A stretch of 54,653 bases of DNA from Bacteroidales bacterium (GCA_004551865.1 SFPR01000003.1:1-54653), one strand, 5' to 3'. Positions 42,462-51,514 are shown, counted from the first letter of the stretch. Translations and numbers: made by a program. The notes: generated from the sequence alone by a model not told the origin.

Positions 42462-42515
42462 GATAGAAGATAGGACGTCTTAGGGATACCTATGACGTCC
42501 TATAAATCCTATTCT
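42459..42515. terminator. Bidirectional hairpin between pyrF and murL-murD
   Basis: An inner stem ATAGGACGTC (42471-42480) pairs with GACGTCCTAT (42495-42504), and an outer AGGAT (42461-42465) with ATCCT (42507-42511). The structure covers the last bases of pyrF and the stop codon of the convergent murL-murD gene. It could stop transcription or protect both 3' ends. A poly-T tract is lacking. Confidence 0.6.
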
Positions 42516-45205
42516 TTCCCTATCCGCTTAACTAATTCGCTGAATACTTCGCCGCGGTGTTCAAAGTTGCGGAACATATCGTAACTGCTGGCAGCAGGAG
42601 AGAGAAGACAAATCTTTCCTTTCTCCGTATGCTTGCCGCACCAGCGTACAATCTCTTCGTAATTATCGCTCACAAGGGTGTTGACCTGCATTCCGCTCTG
42701 TTCTATCAGTGAGAGCATTCTTCGTCCTGCCTTGCCGACAAAGGCAATGTTCTTCACCTCAAATTTTTTCAGTCCTTCGACAATGATGCCATAGTCTATT
42801 CCGCGGTCCTTGCCTCCGAGAATGAGTGTCTGAACGTCTTTTAGTGCCTGCAGGGCTGCAATCGTGGCTTCGGGAATGGTGCTTATGCTGTCGTTGTAGT
42901 AGCTTACTCCGTTTATTGTGCCGACGGGTTGAAGGCGGTGTGCCAAGGGTTCAAAGTTCACTATGCTTTGAAGTGCCTGCTCTTTATCCAAGCCCAATAT
43001 GTCGGCAACTTGCAGTGCAGCCAAGGCATTGAGACGGTTGTGGTCGCCTTTGAGGTATTTTGGTTCTGGATAAACATAGTCGCTGCTTTTGAAAGGGCGT
43101 AGTTCGGAAACTATGTTGCAAGATGCAAGCAGTGCTTCGATTCGTTCGTCCTCTCCATTAAATACAAAGAAGTCTCCTTCGGATTGTTTTCGTGCAAGGT
43201 TGAACTTGGCATTCCAATAGTTGGCACAGCTGTCGAAGTGGTCCAAGTGTTCTTCATATAGGTTGAGTAAAACCGAGATGTGTGCCGAACGATGCAAAAA
43301 CTCTGCCTGATGTGCCGACAGCTCTGCCACAATGATTGTTTTCTCACCTATATTGTCAATCATGTCGAAAAGTGGAATACCTATGTTGCCTGCCAAAACC
43401 ACATCGGGATTTTGGTCTTTGATAATTTTGTAAATAAGGCTGCTTGTGGTGCTTTTACCCTTTGTTCCGCTGATTGCAATGGTTTGGGAGTGAAACAGTT
43501 GTAAAAATAAGTCGGTCTGGGAGCTTATCTTTTGAGTCGGTATGAAGTTTATGTTTTTGTAGGGAATGCCGGGGGTCTTCAAAAATAGTGTTCCTTCGGA
43601 CAATTCTTCTGCGGTCATTGCCCTATATTCTGTTTTCGGTATTTGATTTTTTGCTGCGGCGTTCCGGTCAATTTTTTCGGCGTTTTGTCGTAGTAAATCG
43701 GCGTTTTGGTCGGCTACTATAATATGTTGATTTTCAGATATGCTTTCCAATAGTCTGAGAGAAGATTTGCCTTCGCGTCCAAAGCCGAGAATAACCGGCG
43801 TATGACCTTTGAAAATTCGTCTTAGTGCAGCTTTCTTGATTGCAGGGTATGGGTTGGAGAGTATGTTGAAGTCTTCCTTTGAAAGGTTGTGTTCTTGTTG
43901 AAGGGCAAAGAGAGCATCAAATGATTTTCTTTCCATATATTCTTTTGCCACAAGTAGTTGTAACCATTTTGCAAGCAGAATTTCGCTTTGTGAGGCTTCT
44001 TCCTTGTGTATTCGCATTGCGATTGCGGCATTCACCTCGTCAATCGTGCCTACACACTCAAATGGTTTTTGTTCTCCTTCGCCGCATAGTTGCATCAAAT
44101 AAGTAAGCAAGTTTTCGTCCTCAAAGAGGTTCTTGCCAAAGACGGCTTTCAACACATCTTTTGCCAAGAATGGAGACAAGATTATGAAAGCAAAGAGACA
44201 CTTGGGGCAGTTCCCGCACCATATATCCTGCTTTGAACCTGCGTTGCAACTCTTGAATACATACTGATAGTTCAGTTGAGAGAAGAGTTTTGCTATGTGA
44301 AGTTCGGAAAGCGGTCGCAAGAAACTAAAATAGTTGAAGTCCTTGCAGATATATTTTGAAACGTATGAGCGGAAGTCGTTTTCAAATTCTATGCTTTTTG
44401 AGTATTGGTGATTGATTTTTGCTCCCCTGACGGTGCTTTCGTTTGCCGAGTTCTCGTTTGACAGAGCTATGTGTCTGCGTTTTGAAAAGGCTGCAAACAA
44501 AAGACTTGTGAAGGCAAGCATTGCCGAAAAAGGAGTGTGTCCGTTGAGGTATCCTTGTCGGTTGAGGTCCAAAAGGTGTGCGTCTATCGAGCGTCGGTCT
44601 TCCAAAAAGTCTTTCTGCTCTATTCCTGCCTGCTTGCAGCAATCCAATGTAGCTCCGCGAGGATTGACAATCAGCGTTCGCACATCTCTTCCCGAGCCAT
44701 AGAGCAAGTCCAATGTAACCACAGAGTCTTTGCCTCCTCCGATAGGGACAATGTATTTGTCTTCCAAATCGAAGTCAAGGGCTTGCATCTCTCTTTCTCC
44801 CCCAAATTCAAAGTTCACAAAACTATCTATGTTTGCGTCAATGGAGTTGATGAAGAAAAATTCTCCAAGTCCGTGGAAATAAATCTTACGCCAGAAGTCT
44901 GTTTGCTCCTTGTTCAAACGCCAAGAGTGAATGAGGATTGTCGGAGAGCAAAACGCTTTCCAATAGCTCACAAGTTCTATCATTCCAATGTTGAAGAGCA
45001 ACAATTCTGTTTGCTCTTTGCTCAAATGACTGAACGAATAGAAGTCTTTTTGCTTGAAAATATGGGTGGGAGAGAAGCTGTGTTCTTTGCAAACAAAGTG
45101 AAACTGCACTTTGAAATCTCCCTGTTCCATTCCGTATTCAAATCCCTTGTACTCAAAACAAGGATACTGCTCTCTGAGTGAGGCGTATTTTGCACTGTTG
45201 TCCAC
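42509..45205 (-). CDS. MurL-MurD fusion: L-Glu epimerase plus UDP-MurNAc-L-Ala:Glu ligase
   Basis: About 898 residues from a GTG start. The N-terminal ~440 residues match MurL, the ATP-dependent enzyme that epimerises the terminal L-Glu of UDP-MurNAc-L-Ala-L-Glu: PP-loop IGGGKDS (156-161), SNENSANES (249-257), CGNCPKC (330-336). The C-terminal ~440 residues are a MurD-type Mur ligase: Rossmann GFGREGKSS (474-482), P-loop GTKGKST (580-586), HLDHFDS, GDHNRLNA, SPAASSYDMF. In Xanthomonas the two activities are separate proteins (MurD2, MurL). The frame extends to 45271 only through TTG and would cross the promoter box at 45230-45237, so the GTG at 45205 is preferred. Residues 501-521 are encoded by a palindrome array. 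Confidence 0.88.
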   Translation of the reverse strand: MDNSAKYASLREQYPCFEYKGFEYGMEQGDFKVQFHFVCKEHSFSPTHIFKQKDFYSFSHLSKEQTELLLFNIGMIELVSYWKAFCSPTILIHSWRLNKEQTDFWRKIYFHGLGEFFFINSIDANIDSFVNFEFGGEREMQALDFDLEDKYIVPIGGGKDSVVTLDLLYGSGRDVRTLIVNPRGATLDCCKQAGIEQKDFLEDRRSIDAHLLDLNRQGYLNGHTPFSAMLAFTSLLFAAFSKRRHIALSNENSANESTVRGAKINHQYSKSIEFENDFRSYVSKYICKDFNYFSFLRPLSELHIAKLFSQLNYQYVFKSCNAGSKQDIWCGNCPKCLFAFIILSPFLAKDVLKAVFGKNLFEDENLLTYLMQLCGEGEQKPFECVGTIDEVNAAIAMRIHKEEASQSEILLAKWLQLLVAKEYMERKSFDALFALQQEHNLSKEDFNILSNPYPAIKKAALRRIFKGHTPVILGFGREGKSSLRLLESISENQHIIVADQNADLLRQNAEKIDRNAAAKNQIPKTEYRAMTAEELSEGTLFLKTPGIPYKNINFIPTQKISSQTDLFLQLFHSQTIAISGTKGKSTTSSLIYKIIKDQNPDVVLAGNIGIPLFDMIDNIGEKTIIVAELSAHQAEFLHRSAHISVLLNLYEEHLDHFDSCANYWNAKFNLARKQSEGDFFVFNGEDERIEALLASCNIVSELRPFKSSDYVYPEPKYLKGDHNRLNALAALQVADILGLDKEQALQSIVNFEPLAHRLQPVGTINGVSYYNDSISTIPEATIAALQALKDVQTLILGGKDRGIDYGIIVEGLKKFEVKNIAFVGKAGRRMLSLIEQSGMQVNTLVSDNYEEIVRWCGKHTEKGKICLLSPAASSYDMFRNFEHRGEVFSELVKRIGKE
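43653..43707. repeat. Phased palindrome array inside murL-murD
   Basis: Centres lie at 43659, 43680 and 43701, exactly 21 apart, with core CGGCG flanked by T- and A-rich bases as in the intergenic arrays. On the coding strand each unit begins AACGCC and is read as Asn-Ala, giving heptads NADLLRQ, NAEKIDR and NAAAKNQ at residues 501-521 of the fusion, in the loop after the second strand of the MurD Rossmann domain. Confidence 0.8.
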
Positions 45206-45229
45206 GTCGTAATTGTTTTTTAGTACCGA

Positions 45230-45237
45230 CAAAGGTA
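45230..45237 (-). promoter_or_regulatory. -7 box of murL-murD
   Basis: Minus strand TACCTTTG, 25 bases upstream of the GTG start; it lies in the short gap after the threonine aldolase gene. No -33 element at the right spacing was seen. Confidence 0.55.
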
Positions 45238-45257
45238 CAAATTTTTTGTTTTGAGAC

Positions 45258-46283
45258 TTATAAACAATCAATCAGTTGCTCCACTTCTTGTTTGCTTGTT
45301 GCCCAGTCGGTAACAAATCTGACAACCGCCCTATTGTCGTCTTCCCAAGCCCAGATCTCAAAACTTACCTTGTCTTTCAGAGCGTTAATCTTTTCTTTTG
45401 GCATAAGGAAGAATTGTTGATTGCTTGGAGAAAAGCCGTATGGCTCATACCCTTTGGCAACAAAAGCCTCCCGAAGTTCCATTGCCCGTTCTATTGCGTT
45501 GTTTGAGAGCTTGAAATAGAGATTGTCGGTAAACAAGGTCTCGAATTGCAATCCCAAAAGACGACCTTTTGCCAACAATGCACCATGTTGTTTTATCAGA
45601 GGAAAGAAATGTTTGAGCAGTTTGTTGTTGCACACCACCACAGCTTCGCCAAACAATGCTCCTACTTTTGTTCCTCCGATGTAAAAGACATCGCAAAGGC
45701 GTGAAATATCCTTTATCGAGACATCATTTCCTTTTGCCATAAGTCCATAGCCAAGCCTTGCTCCGTCAATGTAAAGAGGTAGTGAGTTGTCGTTGCACAC
45801 TCTGTGCAAGGCTTCCAATTCTTTCAGGGTGTAAAGAGAACCTGTTTCGGTGGGGAAACTGATATATACCATGCCGGGGGCAACGATATGGTCGCGAGCC
45901 TCATCGCGATTGAAGTCTCTGACATACTTTTCCACATCTTCGGCTTTTATTTTGCCCTCTGTGGTCGGCAGAGTGAGGACTTTATGTCCGGTCGCTTCAA
46001 TAGCCCCTGCCTCATGAACGTTTATGTGAGCCGTTTCGGCACAAAGAACTCCCTCAAACTTGCCAAGCACTCCGTCAATCACCGTTGCATTGGTCTGAGT
46101 TCCTCCCACAAGGAAATGTATCTCTGCATCGTCTTTCCCGATTGTTTGTCTGATTGCCGCCTTGGCTCTTTGGGTATATTCGTCCAAGCCGTAGCCGACA
46201 GTTTGTTCCAAATTGGTCTCACATATTCTTTTTATAATCTCGGGGCAGGCTCCCCTCATATAGTCGGTATCGAAATGTAACAT
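45258..46283 (-). CDS. Threonine aldolase family PLP enzyme
   Basis: A 341-residue fold-type I PLP enzyme of the low-specificity L-threonine aldolase group, which cleaves threonine to glycine and acetaldehyde. The Schiff-base lysine is in YIGGTKVGALFGE, the Asp binding the PLP nitrogen in LPLYIDGARLGYG, and substrate residues are in the N-terminal FDTDYMRGACPEI (usually D-N-x-G). The opening FDTDYMRG differs from the common NDYSEG-like start but occurs in Bacteroidales homologues. It ends 20 bases before the murL-murD -7 box. Confidence 0.88.
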   Translation of the reverse strand: MLHFDTDYMRGACPEIIKRICETNLEQTVGYGLDEYTQRAKAAIRQTIGKDDAEIHFLVGGTQTNATVIDGVLGKFEGVLCAETAHINVHEAGAIEATGHKVLTLPTTEGKIKAEDVEKYVRDFNRDEARDHIVAPGMVYISFPTETGSLYTLKELEALHRVCNDNSLPLYIDGARLGYGLMAKGNDVSIKDISRLCDVFYIGGTKVGALFGEAVVVCNNKLLKHFFPLIKQHGALLAKGRLLGLQFETLFTDNLYFKLSNNAIERAMELREAFVAKGYEPYGFSPSNQQFFLMPKEKINALKDKVSFEIWAWEDDNRAVVRFVTDWATSKQEVEQLIDCL

Positions 46284-46335
46284 ATCTTGAATTGTTTGTT
46301 GAAAAAAAGATTTGTTTTTTCCGTTTCGGACACTC

Positions 46336-46911
46336 TCAGAAGTAGAGATGCTCTATCAATGTCTTCGCTCCGAGAAGAATAAGGATAACTCCTCCCATTA
46401 CCAAGGCAAAACGAGGCTTTATGAAGTGTATGCGTTCTCCCATTTTTACCCCTACAATCGAAAAAACAAAAGTTGCGACAAATATCATGAGAACCGCCAA
46501 CACTTGTTGAAGCAAACTCCACGTCATTCCGAAACTTATGCCCACCACAAAGGCATCTATTGAGGTCGCAATGGCGAGAGTGATTATTACTTTGGTGCTT
46601 GAAACATCAAAAATCTTTTCCGAGAGTTTGAAATGTCTGCCGTCAATCACCATTTTTATTCCTATTATGCACAAAAGAGCAAAGGCTATCCAATGGTCTG
46701 TCTGAGACATAAAGCCGCTGAAAGCATCGCCCAACAAAGCTCCCAACATTGGCAGCAGGGCTTGGAAAAACGCAAACCAGAAAGCCATCATTATCGAACG
46801 CTTTCGGGTGAGAGTTTTTTGTAAACCGCAGGTGATTGATACAGTAAAGGAGTCCATTGACAGTGCAACAGACAAAAATAATATCTCTATTATGAATGCA
46901 AGACTAATCAT
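46336..46911 (-). CDS. mntP: Manganese efflux pump MntP
   Basis: A 191-residue protein with six membrane helices and the internal duplication of the MntP (DUF204) family: ALSMDSFTVSITCG in the first half and ATSIDAFVVGISFG in the second, both with the membrane-embedded Asp. MntP exports excess Mn(II). Its start overlaps rsmA by 8 bases. A link to the superoxide dismutase is possible but not shown. Confidence 0.92.
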   Translation of the reverse strand: MISLAFIIEILFLSVALSMDSFTVSITCGLQKTLTRKRSIMMAFWFAFFQALLPMLGALLGDAFSGFMSQTDHWIAFALLCIIGIKMVIDGRHFKLSEKIFDVSSTKVIITLAIATSIDAFVVGISFGMTWSLLQQVLAVLMIFVATFVFSIVGVKMGERIHFIKPRFALVMGGVILILLGAKTLIEHLYF

Positions 46912-47674
46912 CGCTTAACAATTTTGTGATATGAATAAATTGCTCGGTCGAGAGTTGTTCCGCTCTTTTGGTCAGCAGGTCCGCTTCTATGTTTTCGAGA
47001 TTTGCTCCCAAGGGTTTGAGCGAAGAACGCAACATCTTTCTTCTTTGATTGAATGCGGTCTTAACTACCTTTACAAACAAGGCTTGGTCGCAAGCTAACT
47101 CTCTGACTTGATTTCTCACAAGGCGTATTACTGCCGATTTTACTTTTGGAGGAGGATTGAAAACCTCTTCGCCGACAGTGAAAAGGTACTCTCTGTCGTA
47201 GAAAGCCGAAAGCAATACTGACAGAATGCCGTAAGTTTTGCTTCCTTCTTGAGCCACAACCCTTTCGGCAACCTCTTTTTGAAACATTCCCACCACTTGG
47301 GTGATTATGTCTCTGTTTTCAAATACCTTGAAGAGTATTTGGTTGGATATGTTGTAAGGAAAGTTGCCCATTATGGCGTATGGCTCGGGGAAAAGGGTGT
47401 CAAGCTTCATTTTCAAGAAATCTCCTTCAATCAAATTGGACGATAGTTGCGGAAAATTGCATTGCAGATATGCTACACTTTCGGTATCTATCTCCACAAC
47501 TTTGAGAGAAGATATGTTTTGCCTGCATGACAGATATTTAGTCAAAACTCCCATGCCCGGACCAATCTCCAAAACGTCTGTTTGTCCCACAAGACTATCT
47601 GCAATTCGGCTTGCAATGCTCTCATCTTTAAGAAAGTGCTGTCCGAGATGCTTTTTGGCTTTTACTTTTTCCAT
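46904..47674 (-). CDS. rsmA: 16S rRNA dimethyltransferase RsmA (KsgA)
   Basis: RsmA dimethylates two adenosines near the 3' end of 16S rRNA. The 256-residue protein shows KKHLGQHFLKDES at the N-terminus, SAM-binding LEIGPGMGVLT, and the target-base motif GNFPYNIS (N-[LF]-P-Y). A C-terminal helical domain contains FNQRRKMLRSSLK. It lies between a terminator and mntP. Confidence 0.95.
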   Translation of the reverse strand: MEKVKAKKHLGQHFLKDESIASRIADSLVGQTDVLEIGPGMGVLTKYLSCRQNISSLKVVEIDTESVAYLQCNFPQLSSNLIEGDFLKMKLDTLFPEPYAIMGNFPYNISNQILFKVFENRDIITQVVGMFQKEVAERVVAQEGSKTYGILSVLLSAFYDREYLFTVGEEVFNPPPKVKSAVIRLVRNQVRELACDQALFVKVVKTAFNQRRKMLRSSLKPLGANLENIEADLLTKRAEQLSTEQFIHITKLLSDD

Positions 47675-47689
47675 GACTATATTAAATAC

Positions 47690-47723
47690 AAAAAAGGAAG
47701 CAAGATTAGATGCTTCCTTTTTT
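47690..47723. terminator. Terminator between tsf and rsmA
   Basis: AAAAAAGGAAGCA (47690-47702) pairs perfectly with TGCTTCCTTTTTT (47711-47723) around 8 bases. A/T runs on both sides make it work in either direction. It closes the rplM-rpsI-rpsB-tsf operon. Confidence 0.88.
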
Positions 47724-47739
47724 GTGAGTGATTTGCCGA

Positions 47740-48567
47740 TTATTCGCCCAATTCCAAGCGTTGGAATGCAGTTACGGTCAAATCTTTGTCTATCTTTTTC
47801 AAGTGTTCCTCAACCGAAACCTTGGCTTCGCGAGTGTACTCTTGGCTCAAAAGAGTGCTTTCTTTGAAGAACTTGTTCAATTTACCTTCTGCAATCTTCT
47901 CAACCATGTTTTCAGGCTTGCCCTCTTCTCTAACCTGTCCTCTGTACACTTCCATTTCTCTTTCTATAACTTCGGCAGGAACAGTGTCTTTGGTCAATGC
48001 AACAGGACGACCTGCAATTACCTGCATTGCCATTTCCTTTCCTTCGTCGTCATAGCCGGTTTTGGACATTCCGACAACAGATGCCATTCTGTTACCCGGG
48101 TGAATGTAAGCGTAGGTTGCAACAGCTTCAACAGGCAAATAGTGGGTAAGTGTGATTTTTTCTCCGATTTTCGCAACTTGTTCGATAATCATTGTCTCCA
48201 CACTTTTTCCTTCTATTGTCAAAGCCATTACTTCTTCCAAAGTCTTGACCTTTGATGCAACTGCGGCTTCAAGAATGCTTCTTGAAAAGGTAACAAAGTC
48301 TTCATTCTTTGCAACAAAGTCTGTTTCACAGTTCATCATGATGACGGCAGCAAAGGTTTTGTCTTGATTTACCGCTGCCAAAACAGCTCCTTCCGAAGCA
48401 TCACGGTCCGCTCTCTTTGCAGCCAATTTTTGACCTTTCTCTCTAAGATAGTCAATAGCCTTGTCCATGTCTCCGTCGCATTCAACCAATGCTTTCTTAC
48501 AGTCCATCATTCCGACTCCTGTACGCTTTCTCAACTCATTGACAAGAGCTGCTGTTATGTTTGCCAT
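47740..48567 (-). CDS. tsf: Elongation factor Ts
   Basis: EF-Ts exchanges GDP for GTP on EF-Tu. The 275-residue protein has the N-terminal UBA-like domain (VNELRKRTGVGMMDCKKALVE) and the core with NCETDFVAKNEDF. It lies in the conserved order rpsB-tsf, 30 bases after rpsB. Confidence 0.95.
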   Translation of the reverse strand: MANITAALVNELRKRTGVGMMDCKKALVECDGDMDKAIDYLREKGQKLAAKRADRDASEGAVLAAVNQDKTFAAVIMMNCETDFVAKNEDFVTFSRSILEAAVASKVKTLEEVMALTIEGKSVETMIIEQVAKIGEKITLTHYLPVEAVATYAYIHPGNRMASVVGMSKTGYDDEGKEMAMQVIAGRPVALTKDTVPAEVIEREMEVYRGQVREEGKPENMVEKIAEGKLNKFFKESTLLSQEYTREAKVSVEEHLKKIDKDLTVTAFQRLELGE

Positions 48568-48597
48568 ATCTGTATTATCTTTAATTCAATTCAACAA

Positions 48598-49470
48598 TTA
48601 CTTTCTTGCAGTTCCCTTTTTTGAGATTTGCTTTCTCGGACGTTTCTCCATGGTGTCTTCAGCCACAGACTTGACTTTTCTTATCTTGTTGTCTTCTTTT
48701 TCGTCTGAAACCTCATCGTCAAGAAGTTCTGTTGCCAAACGGTCGTTCTCTTCTTCGGCTTGCTCTGCCATGCGGCTGTCTTTGTCCAACTTTCTCTCTT
48801 GCATTCCCTCTTCGATTGCCTGACAAACGTAGTCAATTATCAAAGCGATTGATTTTGAAGCGTCATCGTTTGCAGGGATTGCAAAGTTTACAGCCTCAGG
48901 GTCGCAGTTGGTATCAACCATTGCAAAAGTAGGTATGTTCAAACGCTTAGCCTCTGCAACAGCAATGTGTTCCTTGTTTATATCTACAATAAACAAAGCA
49001 GAAGGAAGACGAGTAAGGTCTGCAATAGAGCCTAAGTTCTTCTCCAATTTTGCTTTCTCTCTTGTGATTTGTAATCTTTCTCTCTTTGAAATGGTAGTTG
49101 TGTCTTTGTCATTCAACAACTTTTCCAAAGAGTTCATCTTCTTGACTGCTTTTCTGATTGTAACGAAGTTGGTAAGCATACCTCCGGGCCAACGTTCTGT
49201 AACAAACGGCATATTGGTTCTTTTAACTCTTTCGGCTACAATGTCCTTTGCTTGTTTTTTTGTTGCAACGAACAATACTTTCTTGCCGGATTTTGCTATT
49301 TGCTTCAAAGCTGCCGAAGCCTCTTCGACCTTTGCTGCAGTTTTGTGCAAGTCAATGATGTGAATACCATTCTTCTCCATGAAGATATATGGAGCCATTT
49401 TTGGATTCCATTTTCTTTTCAAGTGTCCGAAGTGAACACCTGCATCAAGCATTTGATTGAACTCTAACAT
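48598..49470 (-). CDS. rpsB: 30S ribosomal protein S2
   Basis: A 290-residue S2: LDAGVHFGHLKRKWNPKMAPYIF at the start, RWPGGMLTNF and PTFAMVDTNCDP in the body. The C-terminal ~60 residues form a charged tail (EEENDRLATELLDDEVSDEKEDNK) ending basic, as seen in many Bacteroidota S2 proteins. It lies 109 bases after rpsI. Confidence 0.96.
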   Translation of the reverse strand: MLEFNQMLDAGVHFGHLKRKWNPKMAPYIFMEKNGIHIIDLHKTAAKVEEASAALKQIAKSGKKVLFVATKKQAKDIVAERVKRTNMPFVTERWPGGMLTNFVTIRKAVKKMNSLEKLLNDKDTTTISKRERLQITREKAKLEKNLGSIADLTRLPSALFIVDINKEHIAVAEAKRLNIPTFAMVDTNCDPEAVNFAIPANDDASKSIALIIDYVCQAIEEGMQERKLDKDSRMAEQAEEENDRLATELLDDEVSDEKEDNKIRKVKSVAEDTMEKRPRKQISKKGTARK

Positions 49471-49579
49471 TTCTCTCTAAATCTTTTTTGTTTACTTTCC
49501 TTTTTACTAAAATTTTCAATCGACAAGTAGTCGCCGAAGCAAATCTTGCCGATTTGGATACTAAACAATATCCAATATA

Positions 49580-49969
49580 CTAACGTTTGCTGAATTGGAA
49601 ACGTTTACGTGCTTTCTTCTGACCCGGTTTCTTTCTTTCAACCATACGAGGGTCTCTTCTCAACAAGCCTTTTGCTTTCAAAGCTCCTCTGTCTTCTGCA
49701 TTTGCTTCGCACAAAGCTCTTGCAATACCCATACGCAATGCTTCGGCTTGTCCCGAAATTCCGCCGCCGTCAAGGTTTGCCTTGATGTCGTATTGTCCTT
49801 CTGCTCCCACAGTCTCGAAGGCTTGTCTGCAAATGTATTGCAAAGTTTCGCTTGGGAAGTATTCTTTGTAGTCTCTTCCATTAACAATGATTGCACCGCT
49901 GCCTTGCTTCATATAAACTCTTGCAACTGCACATTTTCTTCTACCTATGGTGTTTATTACTCCTTCCAT
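49580..49969 (-). CDS. rpsI: 30S ribosomal protein S9
   Basis: A 129-residue S9 with GRRKCAVARVYMKQGSG at the N-terminus, GGGISGQAEALRMGIARAL, and the basic tail ending KKARKRFQFSKR, which reaches the P site. It lies 5 bases after rplM. Confidence 0.97.
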   Translation of the reverse strand: MEGVINTIGRRKCAVARVYMKQGSGAIIVNGRDYKEYFPSETLQYICRQAFETVGAEGQYDIKANLDGGGISGQAEALRMGIARALCEANAEDRGALKAKGLLRRDPRMVERKKPGQKKARKRFQFSKR

Positions 49970-49974
49970 GTCGC

Positions 49975-50430
49975 TTATCTGATTGAATTAAGGTTTACTA
50001 ATTTTGGTTGTTGTGCTTCAAACTTGTGTTCGCTTCCTGCAACAACGTGCAAATTTCTGTACATCTTGCTTCCCAATCTGTTCTTTGGCAACATGCCTTT
50101 TACTGCATGCTCAATAACTCTGACAGGGAACTTTGCCATGATTTCTTTTGGTGTCGAGAAGCGTTGTCCTCCCGGATAGCCGGTGTGGCGAACGTAAACC
50201 TTGTCGGTGAATTTCTTTCCGGTAAATCTTACCTTGTCGGCATTGATTACAATTACATAATCGCCGCAATCAACGTGTGGGGTGTAGCATGGTTTGTGCT
50301 TTCCTCTCAATATGTTGGCTACCTTTGTTGCCAAACGTCCCACTATCTCATTTTCGGCATCTACCACTATCCACTCTTTTTTTACTGTGGCTTTGTTTGC
50401 CGAAATGGTCTTATAACTCAATGTGCTCAT
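49975..50430 (-). CDS. rplM: 50S ribosomal protein L13
   Basis: A 151-residue L13: WIVVDAENEIVGRLATKVANILRGKHK, CGDYVIVINADKVRFTGKK and VRHTGYPGG. It is first in the operon and is preceded by a consensus promoter. An intergenic leader of about 150 bases may carry the L13/S9 autoregulatory structure, but I do not see one I can define. Confidence 0.97.
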   Translation of the reverse strand: MSTLSYKTISANKATVKKEWIVVDAENEIVGRLATKVANILRGKHKPCYTPHVDCGDYVIVINADKVRFTGKKFTDKVYVRHTGYPGGQRFSTPKEIMAKFPVRVIEHAVKGMLPKNRLGSKMYRNLHVVAGSEHKFEAQQPKLVNLNSIR

Positions 50431-50590
50431 TTCGTTTTTTCAATCTACTAATACATTAAAAACTCACTTCAACCACCTTTTTCAATCATCATAACGGGCA
50501 GTTCAGATGATTGTGTAAGTGGTCTAACTTTCTCCAAATCAGCAAGTCATAGGATAATACGGGTTCGCTGACCATTCGACTTGGAGTTTG

Positions 50591-50620
50591 CAAAGTTACT
50601 ACTTTTTCTTTATAATCCAA
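50591..50620 (-). promoter_or_regulatory. Promoter of the ribosomal operon
   Basis: Minus strand: TTG (50618-50620), 19 bases, TAACTTTG (50591-50598). The leader to rplM would be about 155 bases. Confidence 0.72.
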
Positions 50621-50681
50621 GAATTTTTCCGATTGTTTTTTCATTTTGAGCATTTTTGTTCGTTTTCTGCGAGCATATTGC

Positions 50682-50689
50682 TACCTTTG
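50682..50689 (+). promoter_or_regulatory. -7 box of radC
   Basis: TACCTTTG, 33 bases upstream of the radC ATG. A TTTG at 50655-50658 lies 23 bases upstream, slightly further than usual. Confidence 0.6.
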
Positions 50690-50722
50690 CACTTTGTATT
50701 TTGAGCAAGAAAGAACCGAATT

Positions 50723-51463
50723 ATGGCAAAGACCGGAGAAGAAACACAACCAATGTATGAAAAGCAGCCCCGCAAGCGTTTGTCAATCAAGCAATGGGAC
50801 TTGGCAGATCGTCCGAGGGAGAAGATGATGATGTTTGGCAGAACAAGCCTGTCCAATGCCGAGCTGCTTGCCATAATAATAGGAAGCGGCAATGCCAACC
50901 TATCGGCGGTCGATTTGGCAAAGCAAATTCTCGGCAGTGTCGGCAACAATCTGCACGAACTCTCCAAGCTGTCTTACAAAGACTATTGCAACCGCTTTAA
51001 GGGAATAGGACCTGCAAAAGCTCTGAATATAATTGCAGCATTGGAACTCGGATTCAGACGAAAGGAGACGGCAATGCTTGAGCGGCAACAGATAATTTCT
51101 TCTTACGATGCCTACACTCATGTTGCACAATTTTTGTTAGACTTGGATTATGAGGCGTTCTATGTGATTTTTCTCGACATCAAGTCAAAAGTTTTGAAGA
51201 CCGAGTGCGTAAGTGTGGGAGGTTGGAACACTACTGTGGTCGATGTGAGACGTATTTTCAAAATTGCTTTGGAATACAATGCCTTTTCGATTATCCTTGC
51301 CCATAATCACCCCTCGGGAGATATTCAGCCGAGCCGTTTCGACTTCGACACAACAAAGAATATTTGCGATGCAGGCAAAGTGATGTCGATAAAAGTCAGA
51401 GACCATCTGATAGTAGGCAACGGAACTTTTTACAGTATGCTCGACAATGGTTCTCTTCCCTGA
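50723..51463 (+). CDS. radC: RadC-family JAB/JAMM domain protein
   Basis: A 246-residue RadC-type protein. An N-terminal helix-hairpin-helix-like part (about residues 20-110, with FKGIGPAKALNIIAA) precedes a JAB domain whose metal motif is HNHPSGDIQPSRFD. The name RadC is historical: the E. coli radC102 mutation lies in recG, and a direct repair role has not been confirmed. It has a single-gene unit with its own promoter and hairpins behind it. Confidence 0.92.
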   Translation: MAKTGEETQPMYEKQPRKRLSIKQWDLADRPREKMMMFGRTSLSNAELLAIIIGSGNANLSAVDLAKQILGSVGNNLHELSKLSYKDYCNRFKGIGPAKALNIIAALELGFRRKETAMLERQQIISSYDAYTHVAQFLLDLDYEAFYVIFLDIKSKVLKTECVSVGGWNTTVVDVRRIFKIALEYNAFSIILAHNHPSGDIQPSRFDFDTTKNICDAGKVMSIKVRDHLIVGNGTFYSMLDNGSLP

Positions 51464-51514
51464 GCTATAATACCGATTGTGCCTCTTTTTTGCAAGCCTT
51501 TCGTAACAAAAAAC

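Noticed and set aside
45206..45271. TTG start of murL-murD at 45271
   Set aside because: The -7 promoter box at 45230-45237 lies inside this stretch, so the transcript would begin downstream; the GTG at 45205 fits better.
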